Below, piece after piece: positions 45,433-56,823 of a stretch of 64,000 nt of DNA. The DNA lies in NCBI GenBank assembly GCA_021234155.1, contig JAJEKV010000041.1:1800447-1864446 (forward strand), read 5' to 3'. How positions within the stretch are numbered: position 1 is the stretch's first letter; each line of letters opens with the position of its first letter. The notes beneath the pieces were generated by a model that saw only the letters and a list, made by a program, of their open reading frames with translations, had not been told where the DNA came from and did no database searches. A program made the position numbers and the translations under genes. Source of the stretch: Isoetes taiwanensis (Eukaryota; Streptophyta; Lycopodiopsida; Isoetales; Isoetaceae).

Positions 45433-45815
45433 GGGTGCATCCCCATTAGGTCGTTATCCAGGCTGACTTTGCCACATGGCAAACCCAGCCAGGAAAAAAA
45501 GCATTCCCATTACCTTTAAGGCACCGGAGTTCTGCGGACGAGTCCAGGGCACCTTCCCTTTCTTCAGAAGTCCTCAAGGACTTCCGAATTGCCCAAGTCA
45601 GGCCTTGGGTTTGTCTTCTAGCAAGCTGGATTTGTCCTCTAGCAACCTGGGTTTGTCTTGTAGCCCAGTGCCGGTTTGTCCTGTGGCTCAATGCAATCAG
45701 CCAAGAAAATAGAAGCTCAGCAACAGTAATGGGAATGGTATGAGCCCTAACAGATTGTAGGAACTCAGTTCCGATGCCATGGCAAACTCGGTTTCTGTAT
45801 AATGGGGATGCACCC
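45433..45815. mobile_element. PIF/Harbinger-type (Tourist-like) MITE
   Basis: Perfect terminal inverted repeats GGGTGCATCCCCATTA (45433-45448, and reversed at 45800-45815) enclose 383 bp. A 3-bp TAA target duplication is at 45430-45432 and 45816-45818, the TWA site typical of PIF/Harbinger. A GGG-start TIR also fits. There is no transposase; it would need an element such as a Harbinger in trans, although the Harbinger at 56.8-61.5 kb has a different TIR and is not its obvious partner. Confidence 0.85.
45607..45690. repeat. 21-bp tandem repeat inside the MITE
   Basis: Units GGGTTTGTCTTCTAGCAAG.. at 45607, 45628 and 45649 are each 21 bases, with a fourth degenerate unit (CGGTTTGTCCTGTGGCTC) near 45672. 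Units differ at several positions. Confidence 0.75.
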
Positions 45816-45818
45816 TAA

Positions 45819-46764
45819 GATTTGTCTACGATAGAGTTTTATCCGGTCCCTTTTAGGGCTTCAAACTCGGCGGCTACGATGCCCCTCTCATCTACAGTAT
45901 TTTATTTTTTCATTTTCTTCTTTTCAAAAGCAGGCAATAATGTTTTTCATGCTTGAACTGGCATAGGTTTTTTATTTACTTGGATCCTTAAATCGCGGTC
46001 CTTGCAAGTTCTATCAATCCCACCGTTGGATCAAGGTAAGCTTATTTTCCATAATCATCAGAATATTCGTTTTTTAAAGAATATTCTAGTGATTCTCCTG
46101 ATAATCCACGAACATTCTTTTCAAGATACTGTCGAAGATTGTGGCATAGCTCTGTTCCAGCATATCTGTTCCTGCATAAGTGTACCTTGTTTTGAACCAT
46201 GTTTTTCCATACAATATAATGGGCCTTTTGCTCTTAAGGCCTGTGAAAAAAATTGGCAAAATACCCCTTAGAAAGGGCTGTTCAATCAGGGACCAAAGCC
46301 ATGCCGAAAAAAGCCGAAAAAAACTATGGTTATGGCTATGGAATCGGAGTGAATAAGCTCGAAGTCGTTTACAGAGGTTGGATGTGGTTGGAAAAAGAAT
46401 GCAGGGCAGATTATGCTGCAAAAATGCAAAAGCCCAGCAAAGGAGGCTCCAATTGTTTGATTTTGTAGATCTGGGACACTTTTTCTTTGCGACCGCTTCA
46501 TATCCTTCCAAAATCATCTTCTTCATTTCGTTTCAGGAAAAACTCGGACCACAGGCTTGAACCCAAACAGGATGCCGAGGAGTCTAAACCCACCTGGAGT
46601 AATGTTGTTGCAACTCCATAGCTTCAGAGATGGTGGTCCATTCAGTGCAGCATTTTGGATGCAAAAAAAGAAGCCAAATACAAAGGAATTGCGAGAAACA
46701 ACAAACTGGTAACAGCGGCAAAACAAACTTTCTTAAGAACTTGCTTGGACCTCAATTTAAGGGA
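45819..46764. other. no recognisable gene
   Basis: Short frames on both strands only. A minus-strand frame at 46086-46526 has no similarity that I recognise and no supporting features. Confidence 0.45.
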
Positions 46765-46851
46765 AGTCAACCCTCCCCTCTCGGGGATTATGGCAATAAC
46801 CCTCTCGGCCTCCCGACCTCGAGGCATAATCCCCTTGAGGGAGGGTTAACC
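46765..46851. mobile_element. hairpin element, family B, copy 2
   Basis: Arms GTCAACCCTCCCCTCTCGGG.. (from 46766) and the reverse ..CCCTTGAGGGAGGGTTAAC (to about 46850) enclose GGCAATAACCCTCTCGG and CCTCGAGGCATAATCC. Shares GATTATGGCAA-TAACCCTC with copy 1 at 19.4 kb. No GGATTATC tail was seen beside it, so only the hairpin part may be present. Confidence 0.55.
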
Positions 46852-46990
46852 TCCTCTTCACAGCTGGTTTTTGAAGAAGCTTTATTTACCGTGTGCGCAC
46901 AAGGATTGAGCTATTTTTTACCAAGTAAGGTCGTGTGTATCTCTTTCTTCAGCTAAGGGATTAGGTTTCTGAGTTGGATTTAAGGAAAGG

Positions 46991-47460
46991 GCGTAGAAGT
47001 ATGGGATCTACATCTTTAAAGGGCTTCCAAACGAGACATTTGTCAGAAGCATTTGTTCCACTTGCCAGAAGCTTTATTTTTTCGAGCAAGATTAGCCAAT
47101 CTTGGATTATCATAGAGCCATTGCACAGTTGCCTCGCTTCTAACTAACATTATGGTTGTGTCATTATGAATTAAAGGAGCTTCTGCCCTGCATCTAGAGA
47201 AATCTAAATATGTCCATTGCAAAATTACAGATTAACTTGAAGCTTCATAACTGGAGCATAGAAGTATGGGATCTACATTTTTAAAGGGCTTCCAAACGAA
47301 GCATTTGTTAGAAGCATTTGTTTCACATGTTAGTAGCTTAATTTTTTTCAACAGGATTAGCAAATCTTGCATTATCATAGAACCATTACACAATTGCCTC
47401 GCTTCTAATAAACATTATGGCCGTGTCTTTATGAATTAAACGAGCTTTTGCACCTCATAG
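46991..47460. repeat. 265-bp-spaced segmental tandem duplication
   Basis: Two copies of about 205 bp, 46991-47197 and 47256-47460. Both contain TAGAAGTATGGGATCTACAT, TTAAAGGGCTTCCAAACGA, ATTATCATAGA.CCATT and GCCTCGCTTCTAA. They differ by roughly one base in ten, so the duplication is moderately old. No coding frame is conserved between them. Confidence 0.8.
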
Positions 47461-48946
47461 GTATAAGTTAGAAATAATGTTTAGCTTTCTGAATTAAAAG
47501 GATGAAAAAAGCATATTGTTATTAGATGTAGAACATGTTTTAACCTGAGAATCTGAATCATCAGCAGGTAGCAGCACAATGCCATCTGTCTTGCTCAGGT
47601 CAGCATCAATTCCTTGAAGTTCTCTTGTAAACGTTAAAGGTTATAGGTTCTGCTCAGTATCTGGAAATGTAAACAAATTTTTAAGCTTCATTTAGAAGGG
47701 ACTTCTTGGAAACAAGAGCATTGGCTTCTTGGTATTTCGTCCTTCACGGATATGTATGCTTCTTATTTGCTTTCAATTTAGGTCATAACTTTTGTCAATG
47801 AGATCCTTGAATCTGGCTGCTTATTTTCATAACTTTTCGGAACTTTGAATGAAGGGACATGTAAATTACTAATGTGTTCTCATGGATGTCAAATTCATAA
47901 GGCAAGCAAGGGCGCATTATTTTATTGTAAAAAGAACGATTTAGACACAGGATGATCTGGATCTGCCATGCAATTACTCAATGTTTATATATCGCCAGAA
48001 ATTGAAAGAGAAACATCTGTCGTGCCATTGGAATTAGGATTATTGTTTGTTGGTTTGAAATGGCCACGATTTCCCATGTTCAAAAACTGGCTTCTGCTTT
48101 TATCATTCTGGGCTTGCAGTTTTAAAGATATCTACATTTTCCACTTGGAAATAAGTTGCTTAAATTCATGAAAATTTGAGAAAGTCATTGGGACATTGGT
48201 GCAGGATAAGAAAGTCATTGGGACATACTGCTTTTGCGTCTTAAAAGATACAAGCATCTGCATGCGTTCAAATATTAAGCAGTGTATATAGCTGGACGTC
48301 TTATTTCATGCAGTGTATATAGCTGGAATATAAGACGTCTTATTTCCATATCCCTGCGTACCAGAGCCCAGTTTGATAGCCGTGATGTGCTTGCCACATG
48401 CCAGTGTACAATTCCTATATAACAATGCAATGCATTTGCTTGCAATTGAGGCCTCCATCTGTCTTATTATTTGCACGGCTCATGGCGTTATGTGTTGCAA
48501 CATTGATGAGTGCAAATGATGGAAAACAAGTTGAATCTACCACCTTAGAAGACCACTATTTAGCCTTGGTCAATTGCTGAAATTTTAGAATCAAGAGTTC
48601 AGTTTTATGAGCTAGAAATAATGTTTAGCATCCTGAATCAAGGAGATGAAAAGAGCGTATAGCATTTCTTTCATAATGATTGTAGTAAACTCAAACACTA
48701 AAACTCAAATGCTAAACGAACATGATTTTCAAGTTGTTGGATGTCTTCTATGTGTTGCTATAGGTTACCAACTTAAGCCCACTGCCAGATTAATGCCTCA
48801 TGCAACTCTTCTTTGTCAAATCCAATCCATCTCTCTTGAAATTTCCCTTCCATCCTGACAAATGCATAAAGAATTTGTATGGTCATTGGTTTTGGGTAAC
48901 ATAAGTTTGCACAATTCATTTCATATTGCAAGTATGATTCTCTAGG
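47461..48946. other. no recognisable gene; dispersed short repeats
   Basis: A 55-bp segment (GAAATAATGTTTAGC, GAATTAAAAGGATGAAAAAA) at 47466-47520 recurs at 48610-48663. GCAGTGTATATAGCTGGA occurs twice at 48283 and 48312, the second followed by the palindrome AAGACGTCTT. GAAAGTCATTGGGACAT is duplicated at 48180 and 48210. No supported ORF. Confidence 0.5.
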
Positions 48947-49273
48947 ATGCTTGGGACTATCGTATCGTATACTTTGCCATCTTTGAGGAGCTTAATTGCA
49001 CTTGAAGGTCATCTTTCTATTCTAGGGTATACTTTGCCATCTTTGAGGAGCTTAATTGCACTTGAAGGTCATCTTTCTATTCTAGGTCACATTTCTATGT
49101 TTTTTGTTTCCCATTACTTGACATATAATTTCCATCCAATTCTCCATGTCTCCCATGCACTCAAAAGCTACTTTATGAACTTGGTACTTCGCGTTGTTCG
49201 TGATGCAAGTGCCATAAAGTTTAAGGAAAAACCAAAGGATAAAGATTTTGATCTTCCTTTTGCAAATGGATAA
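48947..49273 (+). CDS. short ORF with an exact 20-residue duplication, unknown
   Basis: A 108-residue frame from ATG 48947 contains a 60-bp exact tandem duplication (48967-49026 and 49027-49086), read as YTLPSLRSLIALEGHLSILG twice. The rest (SHYLTYNFHPILHVSHALKS, then KEKPKDKDFDLPFANG) is not recognised. The duplication keeps the frame because it is 60 bases long, which may be chance. Coding status is doubtful. Confidence 0.2.
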   Translation: MLGTIVSYTLPSLRSLIALEGHLSILGYTLPSLRSLIALEGHLSILGHISMFFVSHYLTYNFHPILHVSHALKSYFMNLVLRVVRDASAIKFKEKPKDKDFDLPFANG

Positions 49274-49920
49274 GCATGTTCCTTATGTTGTCTATGCAAA
49301 TCTACAAGAACATTGAGGTGTTACAAACCCCTATCCCGATGTTGCCACGTTCCTGATAGAAAGCCTTGTCAAAATATTGTGATATTTAAAGGGACAATTG
49401 CCTCACTTATGAAGGCAAATTTTCAACGATGATTCAACGATGTTAGGAGTCCTTTAGTGGAAATTTTCACATCAAATAACAAACATAGAAATCATTGCAG
49501 TCTTATGGCTTTAATTGTTTAAGTAACATAGCTTCTATACTATGCATGTGTTGTCTTCGTTGAAATTCAACGGGCATGTCATGCATACAGTATGTTTCGA
49601 ATTTCTTTCATCTCAGTTTCATTCCAGATTCACCTTGCAATGCACATGCAATCTTACATGTACTGAAGATACCCATAATTTGTCACTAATGTCATAATAC
49701 AGGGATGTCATGGTAAATGGTTGTTTAGGGACTCCATTCAGGCATTCAACCTATTGTCTTTCTCCCTTATATCCATAACCTATTTGACATTCAACAATAA
49801 CTTCATGTGACTCATTGCATTTGAAGACAATAAATATAATTGGCTTTTCTTTGGTGTCAAAATGCATTTTGACAGTTTCTCAATGGTTTTAAATGCAGAT
49901 AAATCACATCAGCTTAAGAA
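49274..49920. other. no recognisable gene
   Basis: AT-rich flank of the Helitron Rep fragment. Nothing identified; no Helitron 5' terminus could be assigned. Confidence 0.45.
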
Positions 49921-50626
49921 AATAAAAAATGTCACGAAGACAACATGAAGAAACCACAATAAAAAATGCCACGAAGACAACGTGAAGAAACCATAGAAGA
50001 ACGACAAGAAAGACTAAGAATTGAAAGAAGAAGATATCATATTAGGAGGGAACAAATCCTTGCAAAACAAACAACCAATGAACGACAAATTAAACTACAA
50101 GACGATGCTTCACGAACGAGAGAATTACAAGCAAAAACACATGCAACGAAAACTGCCGAACTAAGATCCCATAGGCTCGAGAAGTGTGCACAACAAAAAG
50201 CAAGAAGCCGAGTTAGAATACAGGAATTGGAAATTGAACAACAACAATCCGTAAGGCTACGTGAACAAGTACGTCAAAAGCAAAGTAGCAAAAAATCCCT
50301 CAACTTACAAGTTAGCTCGAATGAATATTTGTGGAGTCCATATCCATCCTCATCATTTTGGAGAATTAAACCAAGAGTGCAACATATGTGGTGCAGTTAA
50401 ATTCAATAATGATAGCACTAAATGTTGTCGTAAAGGCAAGGTACATCCTTCTCCACTGCAAGAAATGCCACAAATATTATATTATTTGCTAATTGGTCAA
50501 CATACAAAGTCAAAAGAGTTCAAAACCCAACATGTTTTTTCATCCTGCTATTCTATAATAACTAGGACAAGTATGGATTTTATAATAAGCAATCGAAATA
50601 TAGTTTTTTTATTCATTTCTATTTAA
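49921..50626 (+). pseudogene. Helitron Rep/helicase protein, N-terminal fragment
   Basis: MPRRQREETIEERQERLRIE (from 49966) followed by a long basic coiled coil is the usual start of plant and animal Helitron Rep-helicase proteins. After a frame change near 50300, HFGELNQECNICGAVKF, then CCRKGKVHPSPLQEMPQ and GQHTKSKEF match the Helitron zinc-finger (C-x2-C...CC) and the LPPLQxPP motif that precede the Rep domain. The frame ends soon after; the HUH nuclease and PIF1-type helicase domains are absent. A 37-bp duplication just upstream (49926 and 49963) repeats the start-codon region. Truncated and inactive. Confidence 0.7.
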
Positions 50627-50904
50627 TCAAGTTTCGGGTAGCTATGAACCCAACATGTTTTTTCATCATGCTATGAACCCAACATGTTGACCTCCAACTG
50701 CACCGCGGCTACTAACCCAAGCATCACCATGCTCACTCACTGCACATGCACTTAAGGGGTTAGTCCTCGTGACTAAGTGGGATTCCATGGCTGCCCCTGC
50801 ATGCATAGAACATCTTGAAAGTCTTGGGTAACAAGAACATAAGCACAAGCAAAGGCATAAGATCCTATGTCAATACAGTGCTAGACAAGGATAACATAAT
50901 CCAA

Positions 50905-51292
50905 TGAATAGAATAGAATAGAATAGTTTTTTTAACGTCCACGGAGACTAATAGGTCATGGGACCCATACAATGGGCTAGTACAATCATTACTACTAGGA
51001 TTAAAAAACCCCTGCCTCGAAAGGTTTTCAAGGGAAATATAATACATGAGCATCAGAAGCAAAGAACATAGTCAAAATACAAACCATCATCTACACATAG
51101 CTCCGAGACAATGAGTAGCTCAGCCAGCCTACATACAGGCCCCGTTAGCAGGATATGCTCAGCCATCTTACATTCCAAGCCCTGTAGCGAGGTGGTAGGA
51201 TGAACCTCATATGAGCATACCCTTCCCAGCCCACGTCTGGCACTGGAGGACCCCTTACCATGGGAGTTCACAAGAGTTGACTGACATAGCAA
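50905..51292 (-). mobile_element. LINE 3' fragment (minus strand)
   Basis: The 3' module is inverted: (GAATA)n tail at 50905-50925, then the complement of CCGTGGACGTTAAAA, TTTTTTAATCC and TTTCCCTTGAAAACC up to 51045. Upstream on the minus strand a short coding piece (EHILLTGPVCRLAELLIVSE, 51070-51200) corresponds to the ORF2 C-terminal part. Same family as 9.2 and 23.8 kb. Confidence 0.6.
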
Positions 51293-53185
51293 TCCCGGCC
51301 AGGAGAATTAATGCCTGGTGTCACAGAGCACAAATATGTCAAGCATGATACATAAGTAAATAATAATCAATATGTTGGCCCATCAAGTGCCCACCCTGCC
51401 GCAATCAAATGTGGGGTCAAGCAATTTTACTACTTAGATGGGCATTCAAAAAGATTTATACAGAACCAGAGGACAATTTTAATGTTCCAGCTCCCACGGC
51501 TACTGGACCCCATGGAACAAGACTCAGCATAATGGAATAAGACTCTGTCGATTTGGTTTCATGGCATGGGCTATGCTTGTGATTACGTATTGCATTAAAT
51601 AGGTCATTACACTGAAACTTACCATATGCTTGTGATTACATACTCAAGGAAAATGCTTAATTTGGAATAAATAGTCAACCAAGGTAAGTGGATGTGAATT
51701 TTTCAAATGGAAGCTCAAGTGCATACAATCTATTTATGCCTTAGATATGTTATCACTGTTGGCATGTGCGGAATTGAGGCTACATACACAACTAGAAATG
51801 GTGAAACCAAAGGATGTTTACTCCTAATACCAGGCTGGTAATTTTATTCTATATCTCCTCATACATCATTTACTTTATGAATAAGGTTTTGTTGGATCGC
51901 ATAAACAATATTATGCTCTTTTTTAGCAGGTAGGGTGTAGCTAGACATTTTCACTATGTCCCAGATATAGCTGCACCATTTTTTGGAAAGCACCAACATT
52001 ATTTCCTCATGTACTTTCTCAAGTTTTATGTTGCAGTTTGTTATTGAAATTGTTAACATCACAATCTTCTTTTATTGTAACCATGATTTCCCTAAAACTA
52101 AAAGATAGTTTTCTTATGTTCTCTATCTTGTAAAGATGTAGACTAAATTTCTCCTTCTAAGGATTCTCAATTATACTATACGCTTGAGATCAAAGATGAG
52201 AATGAGACTCTTCCTCTTTCATGTACATTCGAAAAGTGCATATTGGACTTCTGCACCATATATTTCTCCATGCATATCTAGCAAGTAGAATAACTTAATG
52301 ATGTGTGGTGTGAAACATCCATATTATGTCTTATATATTGAAATTTTCTAGTTCAAAACTTGTAAAATGATTATTGAGACTTAGTTCTATGCATTTTGTA
52401 GTGCATCCCATATTTTGATGTTTTCTTATCAATCTTGCTATTTGACAGAGCACAAAGTGACGATCATAAATGCCAAGCAAAGTATAAACATGTCTTTTGC
52501 TACTTTTCGCTATGTTCACTATTTATATTTTGTTGATAACATGAGTATATGGCATTGTTCCTTGTCCAGTTATACAAAGCATTGGCAGGCATATTGCAAA
52601 GCTGTCCCTTATAGAGTGACTTTATTTAGATATTGATGATTGCATCTAGTTTCAGTGTCTTGAAACTTGTAAAGCAAGAAGTTTAAAGCAGCTATCGCTT
52701 CTATTTTTCATCTTGTGGGCTCTGCACAACTGTCAGTCACATCAACTAGAAAGCATTTATCAGTGTACATGCGCAAAAATGATTAGATACGGGTCACATG
52801 ATCATTTTGCCTTATCTCTAATTTTGAGCCATAGGCAGAAGTTTGCCCTAACAAGAGAATATACTTGAAATTGTGAAAAGAGAATAGAATTATCAGAAAA
52901 TGAGTAACTACCTGGCTAGAACAAAGTGGTCATATGTAGAATATCTTGAATAGACGGTGGAGATCGCTAAAGAAGCTGGAATATCTATAGAATATTTTAT
53001 ATGGACGCATGACGATACTACCAAAAAGCCAAGATTCCAAATTTCCACATACTTGCTATATTGAGTTTCAGTTGGATATTCCTTGAAGGGTAGTTGCATG
53101 TCTACGTCTGTCAGCGTCCATTACTTTTGCAACAATCCAACCCTTGCACCTCTATAGTCTGCAGGTACTCCTCTCTAAGGGAGTA
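51293..53185. other. no recognisable gene
   Basis: AT-rich intergenic DNA with no open frame of interest and no repeat structure that stood out. Confidence 0.5.
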
Positions 53186-53379
53186 TGGCTGGTGATGGCC
53201 CACTTAAGACCAGAATGGCTCGATGGAAGCCCTTTGCTGCTCAGATTGAGGCAGCAATGTATCAGTTCATGGCATATGGGATGCCATTCTGGCATGTACC
53301 GGTGGGGTCCCACGACCAGCATTAGCCGGAAGTGGGTCATCGGTGCATGCCAGAATGGCAGATCATATGCCATGAACTG
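53186..53379 (+). other. exon-like segment ending in a hairpin
   Basis: From ATG 53186 the plus strand reads MAGDGPLKTRMARWKPFAAQ, then IEAAMYQFMAYGMPFW, which has a faint likeness to the QLQ domain of growth-regulating factors (PF-x-A-x-Q...E...Y-x-x-M-x-x-G-x-P). The second half is one arm of an inverted repeat: CAGTTCATGGCATATG at 53263 pairs with CATATGCCATGAACTG ending at 53379, with GCCATTCTGGCATG also paired, arms of about 40 bp. The gene identity is doubtful; the inverted repeat is real. Confidence 0.25.
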
Positions 53380-54594
53380 ACAATATGGTATTTGGGGAGC
53401 CAAAAAAATTTCCCCTTCCTCCTTCATTGATGGCTCCCACAGAGCAGTGTATACGATGCAACGATGGGGTCTTTCTTCTGGATTATCCTTTCTTCTGTGT
53501 TATCGACTTTCTTCTGTGCCCAAAGCTCTGTTTCCTTAGCCGATGTAAGCCCCATTTCCTTTCTTCTTAGTGACAACAGGTTTGCGCTAGGGCAAAGGTC
53601 TGCGGCAATAGGTCGAAAAGGGGTTTGAGGCTAGGGATTGTATCTGCTTGAACATACTTGAAAAGGATTTTTGTGCATCATGGGCTTTTTCCAGATCGAG
53701 TTTATGCATGGTTCTAAAGATAGCTCTTTTCACAATTGGCTGAATCATTTCTTCCTTTCAACACTAAACTTCCTTTCGAGATCCTTTCTTCCTCCTCTTC
53801 CATTTTCTGTAGCAAAAAAAGGGAGATTCAGAGCTATAGATATGTCTAAGCTAAGGTTACAGCAATGGAATGGTATGCCACATGGCATCACCAGAATAAC
53901 CCAACGCCAAATTTGGCGACCCAAGTACCATATTGGTTTTTAGAATCCCCCACAGTTGCTCTTTCCATCGACCCTAAAAACGCCCACTCTGGTGTCCTAT
54001 ATCAAAAGTTGCGAGGCCTTAAATTCACCCCCTTTCTGCCCCCTAATGGCATAGTTAGGTATCCTTGCATTGGTTTTTGGTTCTAAGAAGGTCAGAATAT
54101 GACATATAAGTAGTCAAATTAAAGGTCTGACTTAGCTCCATGGAATGATATTTGTGCGTTTGTTAATCGCCTCCCTTGGACAAAGTTTTTTTATTTAATA
54201 TGAAAATGACAGAACTGGAAGATCCTGGCCATCCAATCCAAAAGTTCAAAAAGAAAGCTCAAATGAGAAGATCTTGGCCATTAAAGTGTGCTATAAACGT
54301 GTGCCATCTTAGGGCACCTGTTCCACTACCGGGCACCCTTCCTTATGTATGAACAGACATGCCAGATTCCTTCACAGCAGCCAGCAGCCTATCTTCAATC
54401 ATAAGGAAACTCCAATTACCATAGACAGATTCACAACATGTGGATTACTTTACAGATTTCTCCACGGTTCTCGATGATGTCTTCTTTGCTAAAAGCTCTT
54501 GATGTCTCGATTCAACTACACTCAATCTTTTTATATATTTTTAAAAAAGAGATCATCCAATTTATTCTTCTTATATTTTATCTGGCTAGCTCTG
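53380..54594. other. no recognisable gene
   Basis: Several short plus-strand frames with no similarity that I recognise. Pyrimidine-rich TTTCTTC tracts occur at 53470-53530 and 53740-53800. Confidence 0.45.
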
Positions 54595-54700
54595 TCTATA
54601 CTATTTCTTATCTACTTGTGAGAGTTTTACATTGTATTGGATCCCATAGGCCGATTGGCCTCCGTGGACGATAAAACTCATTCAATTTAATTCATTTAAA
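54595..54700 (+). mobile_element. LINE 3' tail (short copy)
   Basis: Contains the last part of the shared 3' module: GGATCCCATAGGCCGATTGG, CTCCGTGGACGATAAAAC and a (TTCAA/TTTAA)-type tail. The earlier hairpin part is missing or decayed. Shortest of the five copies. Confidence 0.55.
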
Positions 54701-56507
54701 ATTTCTCACTTTACGATATATTTCAAATTATTACTGCAGTTCAAGAAAAAAATCACACATGGAGGAAACTATGCTTCCAATTTCCAAGTGCCCACACAAG
54801 TGAAGCTGATAACTCTCAATGCATGAGTGTTGTCTATATCTTCTTTATTTATACAGAAGTATTGGGATGCACATAGAGATGTAAGAGGCATGGTTCTGAG
54901 AATTAAGTAGAAACAGTTGAGGTGAAAACAAATCTTTGTACATCAAATGTAAGTAATGATAAGGAGAAACTAAAGCAAAATTTGGAAGTATATATCATCA
55001 GGTGCACATAGCTAGACATCATATTTCCATGTTGTTAAATATTCAATCAAAGCAATTAACGTCGATGAGTAGTAATATCTGAGGCTTGATCTTGAAACTA
55101 GAAGTCATTCACACGTTCTTATTTCTTATTTTTTGTTGCATTGTTTAATGGCAGGCTGGATGTGGCGAATTTATGGCATCTCAAATGTTGCCTCTACATA
55201 TGAATATAAATATGCCAGCACCTCCAACTGCTACAAGACCTTATCATCAGCAATAGTTGAGCTCATTACTATAGGGATTATCAGAATCATTCCATCCCCA
55301 ATATGATATGCAGTTTCAGTAGCATCATCAACGACACCATATCTCTTCAGCAGCTCTAAATGGAGTTCCATTGCAATGGGAAAAAGATTTGTGAACTCCG
55401 ATCATCTGGTGGACTACCACAATTGTAGTCTGTTTGGCGATCCATTTCTACAAATCATCCCGGAGGTTCTAAACTGGGCATTCAAAATAGAGCTTCTCCT
55501 TCTTCCACGTCTCCATCCATGCTGGAACAATCTAGAAACTTTGTTGTTAGGATGCAAGGAAGTATATTTCTGATCACATCTACTGGAGCCAGCATCATCA
55601 AAATGGTGTTAATATATGCTTGTTATGTTAGTAGGGATAAGTCGTGTTCTCTGTGCAAGATCAGGAAATTGTGTTGGCATTCAATAGGGATCATAGTATT
55701 CCTTTCTACGGTTAGAAAAGTCGGACATTAAGACATGATTGCTGGAAAATTTGTTTTGGCTGCTAGCTCCAGGAAACATCTTACGGTATTCAGGAGTGCA
55801 TAAAGCTATCCCAATGGCACGCCACATTGCATAATGACATGGAAACCTGGAAAAGTGCACAGGAAATTAGGTTGTTTGAGAAGTGAATGCAGAAAATTTG
55901 TCTTAAGTTTGCCAGCTCATTAGGTTTTATTTTGGTGAGAATGGCAAATGGTAGAAAATATAGGGATATCACTTCGCTTTTCTCTTTCCAATCCCACTGG
56001 TGAGGGGTCAGCAATGATGTATAATATTTGGTGAGCTCTGTAATCTCATTGATGTACACAATTTTGTTGTGTTTCTAGAGTCCTTTGCAGGTGGTTTTTC
56101 AGTTTGATCCAGGGCTACAGCGACGTTATTAATTTTGTATTGTTACATCTTTAGCGAAGGGGTAAAATATTTAAACGTGATGCCATGTGATAAGGAGGTA
56201 GGCATTATTGTACAATCCTCAAAAGTTTTGTATGGTTGCCAGATATACACATATGGAGTATACATATTGGTGTATAGGTACTGCCATATGCGAACATGGA
56301 GGATTCCTTGCTAAATTTCTTATATACTTGAAAGTTACTCCAAATGATTTAAAGAACATTTGCATGTCATTATAACTTGGGTCACCCTCAAATGGAGTTT
56401 GGATGATCCTGTAATTTTGAGCAGGCCAACTACAATGTCATATTTGGTTCACCCTCGAAGTGTGTATGGATCTTGGTGGTACACAGTGATCTTGTAATTC
56501 AGTTACA

Positions 56508-56508
<1 letters not shown>
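54701..56508. other. intergenic; one decayed exon-like segment at 55155-55392
   Basis: After an acceptor-like TTTAATGGCAG at 55154 the plus strand reads GCGEFMASQMLPLHMNINMP, then APPTATRPYHQQ and, past two in-frame stops, SESFHPQYDMQFQ and ISSAALNGVPLQWEKDL. It is methionine/proline/glutamine-rich like a transcription-factor tail, but is interrupted and not identified. The rest shows no gene. Confidence 0.3.

Positions 56509-56602
<94 letters not shown>
56509..56602. repeat. (TG)47 microsatellite
   Basis: Uninterrupted TG dinucleotide, 94 bases, followed by a 41-base GC-rich linker and then the GA tract. A potential Z-DNA former. Confidence 0.98.
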
Positions 56603-56603
<1 letters not shown>

Positions 56604-56641
56604 ACCCGTGGTGCCCGGGTGGTGACACGGTGGGGGGGGAG

Positions 56642-56763
<122 letters not shown>

Positions 56764-56823
56764 TCCCACATGATTGAGTTTTTTGCATGAGAGACGATGA
56801 GAGGTGATGAGAGATGAGAGGGA

